Made by a program: the position numbers and the translations under genes. A DNA stretch of 5,448 nucleotides from an uncultured Gemmataceae bacterium (lineage in GTDB: Bacteria > Planctomycetota > Planctomycetia > Gemmatales > Gemmataceae), in the NCBI GenBank assembly GCA_937922175.1, contig CAKZUU010000048.1, positions 1-5,448 on the forward strand, written 5' to 3'. Below the pieces are notes generated by a model that worked only from the letters and a program-made list of their open reading frames with translations, was not told where the DNA came from and did no database searches. How positions within the stretch are numbered: the first letter of the stretch is position 1; each line of letters starts with the position of its first letter. This document shows, piece by piece, positions 1-5,448 of the stretch.

Positions 1-270
1 AAATACCTGAATTGCCGGGGGTTGGGCTTGTGCGGCACCTGCGCGGTGCTGGTGAAAAAAGGGATGGATAGCCTGAGCAAAAAAAACCTCCGCGAGCGAT
101 TCCACTTCACCTTCCACCCCAAAGGGGCGTTTGCCATCATCGGCCACGAAGATGAGATGCGCCTCTCCTGTCAATGCACCGTGCAAGGCGATGTGGAAGT
201 GGAAGTTCGGCCCGCCTTCAACTTGAGTGGCAAGAATTTCTGGAGTAAACCGTTCCCCTTCAATAAATGA
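1..270 (+). CDS. [2Fe-2S] ferredoxin, C-terminal part (5' end outside window)
   Basis: This is the C-terminal 89 residues of a ferredoxin-fold electron carrier; the start lies upstream of the window. The first visible residues contain the cluster-binding loop CRGLGLCGTC (visible residues 5-14), a C-x5-C-x2-C arrangement as in adrenodoxin-type ferredoxins. The fourth ligand is most likely Cys57 in RLSCQCTVQGDVEV, which matches the conserved RLxCQ...GDVxV ending of the family; a further cysteine (Cys59) follows two residues later. The spacing from the third to the fourth cysteine is 42 residues, longer than in plant-type or adrenodoxin-type proteins, because of an insertion rich in Phe and His (about residues 33-50). 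The tail is aromatic (NFWSKPFPFNK). No transmembrane segment is visible. It is probably a soluble cytoplasmic electron donor or acceptor; the partner is unknown. The stop is TGA at 268-270. The family call is firm, the specific role is not. Confidence 0.88.
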   Translation, partial: KYLNCRGLGLCGTCAVLVKKGMDSLSKKNLRERFHFTFHPKGAFAIIGHEDEMRLSCQCTVQGDVEVEVRPAFNLSGKNFWSKPFPFNK

Positions 271-332
271 TCTCCCCCTGTGTGCGTCGCCGATTTCACG
301 CTGTCGGCAACGTCGGACCCGCGCGACCCGGT

Positions 333-346
333 TTGGGCAGGCCCAA
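333..346. promoter_or_regulatory. Perfect 14-nt inverted repeat upstream of the reductase gene
   Basis: TTGGGC-AG-GCCCAA is a perfect 6-bp inverted repeat with a 2-nt spacer. As RNA it could fold into a 5-bp stem with a 4-nt CAGG loop. It lies in the 104-nt gap between the ferredoxin stop and the reductase start, 28 nt upstream of that ATG. Position and symmetry suit an operator or a small leader hairpin. No T-tract follows, so it does not look like an intrinsic terminator. I could not identify clear -35/-10 boxes in the gap. The function is inferred, and a chance palindrome of this size remains possible. Confidence 0.3.
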
Positions 347-374
347 TGGACACGATCCCCGTCGGCTTGGAGCT

Positions 375-1133
375 ATGATCCAATTCAACTTTCAACAGAA
401 AACGGTTCTGGTCACCGGCAGTTCCCGTGGCATGGGAGCCGCCATCCTCGAAGCCTTTGCCCGAGCCGGTGCTCGTTGTCTGCTCCATTACTTCAACGAT
501 ACCGCGGGGCAGAATCGCCGCGATGCCGAGCTCCTCGCGGACAAATTAAGGGCGCTGAACGTCTCGGTGCATCTGTACGATGCGGATGTGCGGAAAGCCG
601 ACGAAATTCAGGCTCTGATGCAAAAGGTGCAAATGAACCACGGCGGATTGGACATCCTGGTGAACAATGCCGGCGTGATTCGTGATCGCACCGTCAAGAA
701 AATGACGTTGGAAGAATGGCACGCGGTCATCCAGACGAACCTCGACGGCGTGTTTTATTGCTCGAAGTTCGGTGCGGATCTCCTCCGCGATGGCGGGCGC
801 GTCGTCAACATTGCCAGCATCTCGGGCGTCGTCGGTTTTCACGGCCAAGCGAATTACGCCTCGGCCAAAGCGGGGGTCATCGCTTTGACAAAGGTCCTCG
901 CCAAAGAATTGGCTCGACGCAACATCACCGTCAACGCCGTCGCCCCGGGCGTGATTCAGACGCCCATGATCGGCGAGATCAAGCCCGAAGTGATGAGTTA
1001 TTACCAGCAGCAGATTCCCCTCGGCCGCGTCGGTCGTCCCGAGGAAGTCGCCGCGGCGGTCTTGTTCCTCGCGAGCGACGAAGCGAGCTATATCACCGGT
1101 GCCACCCTTCCCATCACGGGTGGTTGGTTCTAG
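375..1133 (+). CDS. fabG: FabG-like short-chain dehydrogenase/reductase (3-oxoacyl-ACP reductase family)
   Basis: This is a complete classical SDR of 252 residues, close to the usual FabG length. The Rossmann cofactor loop TGSSRGMG is at residues 14-21, DADV at 69-72 and NNAG at 97-100. The catalytic residues appear to be Asn122, Ser148 (IAS), Tyr161 and Lys165, with the Ser-Tyr spacing of 13 found in E. coli FabG. A PG motif (VAPGVIQTPM) and the C-terminal ITGATLPITGG match the 3-oxoacyl-ACP reductase subgroup. The expected reaction is NADPH-dependent reduction of a 3-oxoacyl-ACP (or related 3-oxoacyl) substrate in cytoplasmic fatty-acid synthesis. SDR substrate prediction is unreliable, however, and no fab genes lie alongside. 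An in-frame ATG at 267 overlaps the ferredoxin stop, but would add 36 Arg/Pro/Gly-rich residues unlike any SDR. The ATG at 375 puts the first beta-strand right after the start and has a GGAG just upstream, though very close (2 nt). Confidence 0.87.
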   Translation: MIQFNFQQKTVLVTGSSRGMGAAILEAFARAGARCLLHYFNDTAGQNRRDAELLADKLRALNVSVHLYDADVRKADEIQALMQKVQMNHGGLDILVNNAGVIRDRTVKKMTLEEWHAVIQTNLDGVFYCSKFGADLLRDGGRVVNIASISGVVGFHGQANYASAKAGVIALTKVLAKELARRNITVNAVAPGVIQTPMIGEIKPEVMSYYQQQIPLGRVGRPEEVAAAVLFLASDEASYITGATLPITGGWF

Positions 1134-1176
1134 TTCGACGCCCCTGGTCGGCGGTTCAGCCCCGTGTCGTCGCCGC

Positions 1177-1497
1177 ATGGCCATGAAACAATTGATCGTC
1201 GTGGTCAAACCGTTCCGTGCTGAGGCTGTCCTGCGCGTCATTGAAGAGGCCGGCGTCGATGCCTGCGTCATTCGTGAAGCGAAAGGTTGGGGTCGGCAAA
1301 AAAATTATCTGGAGCGCTACGTCGGCAGTGAGTACAACCTCGCGTTTTTGCCGAAAGTCGAAATCTCCCTCTGGGTTGCCGACGACCTCGCTGACGACCT
1401 CGCGGAACGGATCCTCCGTGTCGCTCGAACCGGCCGCATCGGCGATGGCAAAGTGTTTGTCCTGAACTGCTCGCTGCCTGACCCGATCGAGTTTTGA
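1177..1497 (+). CDS. P-II family signalling protein, short and divergent
   Basis: P-II proteins are small trimeric sensors that bind ATP/ADP and often 2-oxoglutarate, and contact target proteins through a flexible T-loop. Numbered from the ATG at 1183 (104 residues), the protein aligns with E. coli GlnB without gaps over most of its length. It has KPF at 9-11, GRQK at 37-40, Tyr51 at the uridylylation position, FLPKVEI at 55-61 and TGRIGDGKVFV at 83-93 (the B-loop signature, including Lys90). Two features differ. The T-loop reads YVGSEY instead of Y[KR]G[AS]xY. The protein also ends at residue 104, so the nucleotide-contacting Arg101 and Arg103 of GlnB are absent. Starts at 1177 (MAMKQ) and 1183 (MKQ) are both possible; neither has a clear Shine-Dalgarno, and 1183 fits the family alignment. 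It lies 43 nt after the reductase and is probably co-transcribed. No amtB or glutamine synthetase gene is present, so a nitrogen role is not shown and it could be a P-II-like variant with another target. Confidence 0.88.
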   Translation: MAMKQLIVVVKPFRAEAVLRVIEEAGVDACVIREAKGWGRQKNYLERYVGSEYNLAFLPKVEISLWVADDLADDLAERILRVARTGRIGDGKVFVLNCSLPDPIEF

Positions 1498-1499
1498 CA

Positions 1500-1536
1500 G
1501 GGAGTGCCCCTCCCGGCCGATGGGGCGCTCTTCGGC
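1500..1536. terminator. Possible bidirectional terminator between convergent genes
   Basis: The 50-nt spacer between the P-II stop and the cytochrome gene stop holds two small inverted repeats. GGGAG (1500-1504) pairs with CTCCC (1510-1514) around a 5-nt loop, and GCCGA (1516-1520) pairs with TCGGC (1532-1536) around an 11-nt loop. Two transcription units converge here, so a terminator is expected. Neither hairpin is followed by a T-tract on either strand, so evidence for intrinsic termination is weak. Confidence 0.3.
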
Positions 1537-1547
1537 GGCATCAGAGA

Positions 1548-4406
1548 TCAGCGTCTGAGGCTTCGCAGGTACGCATCCAGGTCCGCGATCTCCGCATCGG
1601 TCAGGTTGTCCAGCAAGCCCGCAGGCATCATCGAACGGTCGGTCGGCTGACGCGATTCAATCCGGGACTCCGAGAGGCGAACCGTCTCAGCGGCTCCCAC
1701 CTGCAAGATGATCCCATCGGCTGCCTCATACACCACCAACCCTTGGTAGGTTCGACCGTCGGTCGTTTCAATCCGCGTCATCCGGTAGCGGGCCGGCACA
1801 TCCCGATTCGGCTGAACGATGGCGGTCAAGCGATCTTCTCGGGAGAAGCGTTGTCCGACGCCCGTCAGATCAGGGCCCAAGGCCTGACTTCCGCCGTGGC
1901 AGGAAGCACATTGCGCCTTCTGAAACACCAGCCGGCCACGCTCCGCATCGCCTTGCGACCAGTCGATGAGCGCCAAACGCTTTCGCCAGCGTTCGATCTT
2001 CACACCATCGAGGTCGTCGCTCTCAGCCGCTTCCTGCGGATATTCCGAGGCGAGCCACTCCGACCAGCGGGAAAAATCGAGGCCATGACGCTGTCCCGTG
2101 ATGCTCTGTAGCCTCTCGGACAGCAACCGCCGCAGTTCATCGCTTTGCCGTCCGGCTGGCAATTGCTTTCCGGAGCGAATCATCGCCGCGAGCAACTTCG
2201 GCTCGGGGCCGAGCGGGCCGACCGCACGCAACGCCTCGACCGACGCTCGAACCACCTCCGGTCGATGCGATAGCAACCCCTCGCGAAACAGCTCTCGATC
2301 CTCGGCTATCGGATGACGAGCGAGCAGCGGCAAGGCAGCGTCGCGGAGGGCAGGCGTTCCGGCCAAGCGCCGAAGCCAACGTTGCGAGGTCTCGGTCGGC
2401 AAGTCGGCGAGCAGCGAGACCGTCTCCTCGGTCCACGACCAGGCCGGATCTTGCTCTGCTTGCGCCAGAAACCGCTCTGCGGCCGCTTGCCGATCGAATC
2501 TGGGGCAGCGCGTCCAGATCACGTGGTCCGGCCGGCCGAATTCCGGGTGCGCCACGATGGCGCGATTCAATCTCGCATCGCACCGGGCCAGTTCTCGATG
2601 CAATTCCACCAGACGCAAGGACCAATGTCGATCACGTCGATTGCCTCGACGTATGAGTTTCCGATCGAGTCCTAACATGGCCTCAGCAATGGCCGACCGC
2701 ATCGCATCATCCCAGGGGGCCGACAGACGCGACAGCACGATGAGGTAATGGACATCGTCGATCGGGTCCGAATCGGGCGTGAGTCGGTGAACGACTTTTC
2801 TCGCGACTCCGGGATCGTCGTCGCCGAGCAGCGCCAAGGTTCGACTGAGTTCGCGGTCCAGATCGGCGTGTCCCGTGGGGAAAGTTTCTCGGAGAAGTCG
2901 GCGAATCTCCACATGATGCCCCGGCGGAGGTTCGTAACGCAAGGTGTAGCCGGCCCAGACGGATGCCCGATCTTTCGGGGAGGTTATGTCGCCCAATGCC
3001 CGTTGAATGACGCGCCAGGCATCCAATCGACGTGCGACCGAAGCCTGCGGATGAACCGCGGCTTGTCGCGCCAGGTCAATCGCCGCCGGGGTGTTTGTTC
3101 TAAGCGAGGCATCGGCCAAGGTGATGAGTTGATTGGGAGTCTGAGCGACGTCGTGGAGGGCTTGCCGCCGAGTTTCGGGTTGTTGGGCGAGCAGTTCGGC
3201 GGCGGCGTAAAGGACGGTCCGATGCTCGGTTCGCGAGGCGGCTTCCCAAGCGGATCGCTCATCGTCGTCGCGGGGGAACGCAGCACGAGTGCGTCGTTCG
3301 ACGAGCTGGCGTGCCTGCTCGGCCCAGTCCGGCAAGGGCCAGGTTGCGACTTCGGGGCGATCGACGCGGGGCGGTGAGACGCGATAGACAGCTCCGCGAG
3401 TGCCTCGTCCCCCGATGCTAACGAACAAGTCCCCGGTGTGCGGATGCACGGCTAACGCGGTGGGAGCAAAACCGGCATCGCCCTGGGGTTCGAGAAAGCG
3501 TTGAGGGGCAGTCCCGGGGCGATAGAGCCAGATCGTGCCAAAGGTCCAGTCAGCCAGCAACAATCCTTGAAATCTAGCCGGCCAAGAGGGATGCGTTTGC
3601 CAGACCACACCGGTGGGCGAACCGCGGCCGCAGGTCGTTTCGGGTGCGGCGACGTCGAAAAAATACGGTGGAGCCCGCCACGCGTCGCTGAGTTGCGGCG
3701 CTCGCCAGCCGTGGTGAGTCCCGGGAATGATCCGGTAGACTCGGGTTGGTTCGTACCAAGGCAGGCTGACGCACCGCTCGTTGTCCGAGTCGAATGTCCA
3801 GGCAAATCCATGACGATCGAAGGCGAAGTCGTATGCGTTGCGGAAGCCGTCGGCCACGATCTCCCGGCTTTTGCCGTCGGGTGAGAGGCGGATGAGACAA
3901 CCGCCGATGGGATCGCGCACGGGCGAAGAGGGGCTGTTGACAAAAGTCGCTGAGATTCCCGTGCCATCGCCGACCATCACGTAAAGCCAGCCGTCGGGTC
4001 CACGATGGACGGCGTGGGCGTGATGCTCGCCGCCGGTGCGTATGGAAAGGAGCTTTTCTCCCGGCCCATCGGCCTTTGTTCCTTCCGGGTCGAGCGGCCA
4101 ACGCCACAAACCGCCATCGACAACGGCATACAGGGCGTCACCCTCTCGAAGCAGACCCTGGGCCGACTCACGCACGGTCACGAGATCGACAGCCCGGATG
4201 CCATTCTTTTTCTCGTCCTCGAGAAGGACTCGAATGTAGCCGGGTCCGGCGACCACGATTCGACCCTTGGGATCGATGGTCAGGCACGTGATGTCGGGAA
4301 CGGTCGAGTGATCGCAGTGTTCTCGGACAACGAACCCCGGCGGGGTGCGCCATTCCGGCTCTCCGATCGTCCCGGCGGCCAACAGCAGGGCAAGCGTCAT
4401 CAGCAT
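1548..4406 (-). CDS. PVC-type dehydrogenase with C-terminal cytochrome c domain
   Basis: This is a complete protein of 952 residues of the large PVC-type dehydrogenase/haem-binding family. A short hydrophobic N-terminus (residues 2-13) suggests export, though it lacks basic residues. Residues about 20-345 form a sugar/sorbosone dehydrogenase-like beta-propeller, with signature stretches HRGPDGWLYVMVGDGTG (134-150), FRNAYDFAFDRHGFAWTFDSD (starting at 188), LPWYEPTRVYRIIPG (215-229) and LLLADWTFGTIWLY (282-295). Residues about 380-780 are alpha-helical and HEAT-like. Residues 815-952 are a cytochrome c domain with haem site CASCH (833-837), GPDLTGVG (844-851) and SMMPAGLL (925-932), where Met926 or Met927 is the probable axial ligand, closing with AYLRSL. 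It likely oxidises a sugar or alcohol and passes electrons to the haem outside the cytoplasmic membrane; the substrate is unknown. The start is supported by AAGAAGG 5 nt upstream, and no in-frame start exists between it and the preceding stop. It is the last gene of a likely tsaD-thioesterase-cytochrome operon. Confidence 0.93.
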   Translation of the reverse strand: MLMTLALLLAAGTIGEPEWRTPPGFVVREHCDHSTVPDITCLTIDPKGRIVVAGPGYIRVLLEDEKKNGIRAVDLVTVRESAQGLLREGDALYAVVDGGLWRWPLDPEGTKADGPGEKLLSIRTGGEHHAHAVHRGPDGWLYVMVGDGTGISATFVNSPSSPVRDPIGGCLIRLSPDGKSREIVADGFRNAYDFAFDRHGFAWTFDSDNERCVSLPWYEPTRVYRIIPGTHHGWRAPQLSDAWRAPPYFFDVAAPETTCGRGSPTGVVWQTHPSWPARFQGLLLADWTFGTIWLYRPGTAPQRFLEPQGDAGFAPTALAVHPHTGDLFVSIGGRGTRGAVYRVSPPRVDRPEVATWPLPDWAEQARQLVERRTRAAFPRDDDERSAWEAASRTEHRTVLYAAAELLAQQPETRRQALHDVAQTPNQLITLADASLRTNTPAAIDLARQAAVHPQASVARRLDAWRVIQRALGDITSPKDRASVWAGYTLRYEPPPGHHVEIRRLLRETFPTGHADLDRELSRTLALLGDDDPGVARKVVHRLTPDSDPIDDVHYLIVLSRLSAPWDDAMRSAIAEAMLGLDRKLIRRGNRRDRHWSLRLVELHRELARCDARLNRAIVAHPEFGRPDHVIWTRCPRFDRQAAAERFLAQAEQDPAWSWTEETVSLLADLPTETSQRWLRRLAGTPALRDAALPLLARHPIAEDRELFREGLLSHRPEVVRASVEALRAVGPLGPEPKLLAAMIRSGKQLPAGRQSDELRRLLSERLQSITGQRHGLDFSRWSEWLASEYPQEAAESDDLDGVKIERWRKRLALIDWSQGDAERGRLVFQKAQCASCHGGSQALGPDLTGVGQRFSREDRLTAIVQPNRDVPARYRMTRIETTDGRTYQGLVVYEAADGIILQVGAAETVRLSESRIESRQPTDRSMMPAGLLDNLTDAEIADLDAYLRSLRR

Positions 4407-4411
4407 GGCAA

Positions 4412-4418
4412 CCTTCTT
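4412..4418 (-). promoter_or_regulatory. Shine-Dalgarno site of the cytochrome/dehydrogenase gene
   Basis: On the minus strand AAGAAGG lies in the 21-nt gap after the thioesterase stop, with 5 nt (TTGCC) between it and the ATG ending at 4406. It supports that ATG as the true start. It is the clearest ribosome binding site in the window; the other genes have weak or no recognisable ones. Confidence 0.6.
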
Positions 4419-4427
4419 GGCTTCACG

Positions 4428-4865
4428 TCAAAAGGGTCGGCCCTCCAGATCAACGATGCGGCATCGCAGATCGTCCGGAATGGGCACCTTGATTCCTGCG
4501 ACGTAGTCATATGTGACGATGATGCTCCATCCTTCTGCCGCCAACGCCCCCCATTTATCGCTGATGAGTTGGTGCTCCAACGTGAAGCGGTCGTCACCGA
4601 TGTCGCGGACCCGGGCACCGATGGCGATGCGGTCGGGCCATTCCAGGGGTCGGCGGAAGCGGCACTGAGTGCTGTGGACGATCGGTCCAACTCCGGCGGG
4701 TCGAACCGACACCGGCCAGCCCAAGCGGCGGAAGTACTCGAGTCGAGCATTCTCGAAATAGCGGAAATAGATGACATTGTTGACATGGCCATACGAATCC
4801 ATATCGCCCCAGGCGATGGGTTGTTCGACGACGACGGGCCAGCCAGAGAGAAAAATCAGGTCCAT
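4428..4865 (-). CDS. 4HBT-family hot-dog acyl-CoA thioesterase
   Basis: This is a complete protein of 145 residues, the usual size for a single hot-dog domain of the 4-hydroxybenzoyl-CoA thioesterase/YbgC group. The family signature is near the N-terminus: WGDMDSYGHVNNVIYFRYFE (residues 19-38). Asp23 sits at the position of the catalytic Asp17 of the Pseudomonas enzyme, followed by GHVNN and the start of the long hot-dog helix (ENARLEYFRRLGW). The later strands (PIVHSTQCRFRRPL, RFTLEHQLIS, SIIVTYDY) and the ending KVPIPDDLR also fit. The expected reaction is hydrolysis of an acyl-CoA thioester to free acid and CoA in the cytoplasm; chain length and substrate cannot be read from sequence. It starts 18 nt after the tsaD stop and ends 21 nt before the cytochrome gene, so it is probably the middle gene of a three-gene operon. 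No strong Shine-Dalgarno is visible before the ATG, and no better alternative start is seen. Confidence 0.88.
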   Translation of the reverse strand: MDLIFLSGWPVVVEQPIAWGDMDSYGHVNNVIYFRYFENARLEYFRRLGWPVSVRPAGVGPIVHSTQCRFRRPLEWPDRIAIGARVRDIGDDRFTLEHQLISDKWGALAAEGWSIIVTYDYVAGIKVPIPDDLRCRIVDLEGRPF

Positions 4866-4883
4866 TCTCAGTGACTCACGAGC

Positions 4884-5448
4884 TCAGGAGAAAGCGAGGT
4901 AGGGCGAGGCATCCAGATCCAAGGGGGCGAAGTCACCGGTGCGCCATTTTTCGACGGCCAAAGCTGCCATCGCGGCATTATCGGCGCACAGTTCCATCGA
5001 GGGAAGAAACAGCTCGGCCCGCTCTTGGACGACCATCGCGGCGAGAGAGTCACGGAGCAGCCGGTTGGCCGCCACGCCCCCGCCGAGGGCGAGCCGTCGC
5101 AAACCTGTCCGTCGCAACGCCCGGCGCGACTTCTCGACTAAGACATCGACGATCGCTTGCTGAAAACTGGCAGCGACATCCGCTCGGCGTGATTCGGAGA
5201 GCGGTTCGTTGAGCCGGAGATCTTTTCCGAGAACCGTGTACAGAACGGCTGTCTTCAGTCCGCTGAAGCTGAAATCCAAATTTCCCTCCTCCATCAAAGC
5301 CCGTGGAAAACGAATCGCTTTCGGATCCCCGCTCTGGGCCGCTCGCTCAACGGCCGGACCACCCGGAAACCCCAGTCCGAGGATCTGCGCGACCTTGTCG
5401 AACGCCTCTCCGGCGGCATCGTCGCGGGTCGAGCCGAGAAGGTCCAAT
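4884..5448 (-). CDS. tsaD: tRNA N6-adenosine threonylcarbamoyltransferase TsaD, C-terminal part
   Basis: These are the last 187 residues of TsaD (the whole protein is usually about 340); the 5' part lies beyond the right edge. TsaD transfers the threonylcarbamoyl group from threonylcarbamoyl-AMP to A37 of ANN-decoding tRNAs, giving t6A, in complex with TsaB and TsaE. Visible signatures are TRDDAAGEAFDKVA (visible residues 7-20), FPGGPAVERAA (27-37), DFSFSGLKTAV (58-68), GGGVAANRLLR (122-132) and CADNAAM (154-160). Asp156 there corresponds to the metal-binding Asp300 of E. coli TsaD. The HxxxH metal-ligand motif would be in the missing half. A TTG at 5445-5447 falls inside the conserved LLGxTRDDAAGEAFDK region, so it is an internal Leu codon and not a start. 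The stop is the TGA at 4884-4886. It appears to be the upstream member of the minus-strand operon. Confidence 0.95.
   Translation of the reverse strand, partial: LDLLGSTRDDAAGEAFDKVAQILGLGFPGGPAVERAAQSGDPKAIRFPRALMEEGNLDFSFSGLKTAVLYTVLGKDLRLNEPLSESRRADVAASFQQAIVDVLVEKSRRALRRTGLRRLALGGGVAANRLLRDSLAAMVVQERAELFLPSMELCADNAAMAALAVEKWRTGDFAPLDLDASPYLAFS

Noticed and set aside
79..86. Run of eight A in the ferredoxin gene, a possible slippage site
   Set aside because: The reading frame continues through it into conserved ferredoxin residues, the run is not placed as a canonical slippery heptamer, and no alternative product is evident.
267..374. In-frame N-terminal extension of the reductase from an ATG overlapping the ferredoxin stop (ATGA)
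   Set aside because: The added 36 residues are Arg/Pro/Gly-rich and lie before the normal first beta-strand of an SDR. The span also contains the palindrome, so it looks like an intergenic region. The ATG at 375 gives the family length.
546..1271. Minus-strand open frame of 241 codons opposite the reductase gene
   Set aside because: It is the reverse shadow of a clear SDR gene and runs into the P-II gene; the translation is Arg/Asp/His-rich with no recognisable domain.
2748..3377. Plus-strand open frame of 209 codons inside the PVC gene
   Set aside because: It lies wholly antisense to the conserved 952-residue reading frame, with no motif or ribosome binding site of its own.
4407..4430. Thioesterase and cytochrome genes are in the same frame, separated by one TGA and seven codons, suggesting a read-through fusion
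   Set aside because: A good Shine-Dalgarno lies between them, and a fusion would bury the export signal of the cytochrome protein. The shared frame is a one-in-three coincidence.
4005..4874. Plus-strand open frame of 289 codons opposite the 5' part of the PVC gene and the whole thioesterase gene
   Set aside because: It is antisense to two well-supported conserved genes, its translation resembles no family I know, and long chance antisense frames are common in GC-rich coding DNA.

Overview
This GC-rich window most likely comes from a planctomycete chromosome, with a Gemmata-like lineage as a tentative guess. The main reason is the large minus-strand gene. It encodes a secreted protein with a sugar/sorbosone dehydrogenase-type beta-propeller, a HEAT-like middle and a C-terminal c-type cytochrome domain ending in an MPxGLL...AYLRSL signature. 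This architecture is characteristic of the Planctomycetota/Verrucomicrobiota (PVC) group. Mostly weak Shine-Dalgarno sites fit the same assignment. The phylum is an inference from protein families; no rRNA or other marker is present.

The left third (1-1497) is on the plus strand. It holds the C-terminal part of a [2Fe-2S] ferredoxin, then a 104-nt gap containing a perfect 14-nt inverted repeat. Next come a complete FabG-like short-chain dehydrogenase/reductase and, 43 nt later, a short P-II family signalling protein. The three genes are co-directional and may be co-transcribed, although the gap before the reductase leaves room for a separate promoter or control site.

The right two thirds (1548-5448) is on the minus strand, and in transcription order runs tsaD (C-terminal part only), a 4HBT-family hot-dog acyl-CoA thioesterase, then the 952-residue PVC-type cytochrome/dehydrogenase. 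Gaps of 18 and 21 nt suggest one operon. The two blocks converge on a 50-nt spacer with two small GC-rich hairpins that may act as a bidirectional terminator.

The genes are mostly housekeeping or core-metabolic types (tRNA t6A modification, acyl-group chemistry, electron transfer, nitrogen/energy sensing) and do not form one obvious pathway. I see no mobile element, CRISPR array, RNA gene, toxin-antitoxin pair or defence system, and no convincing new system. The most unusual items are the P-II protein, which lacks the usual C-terminal arginines and has a changed T-loop signature, and the ferredoxin, which has a long insertion before its fourth cysteine.
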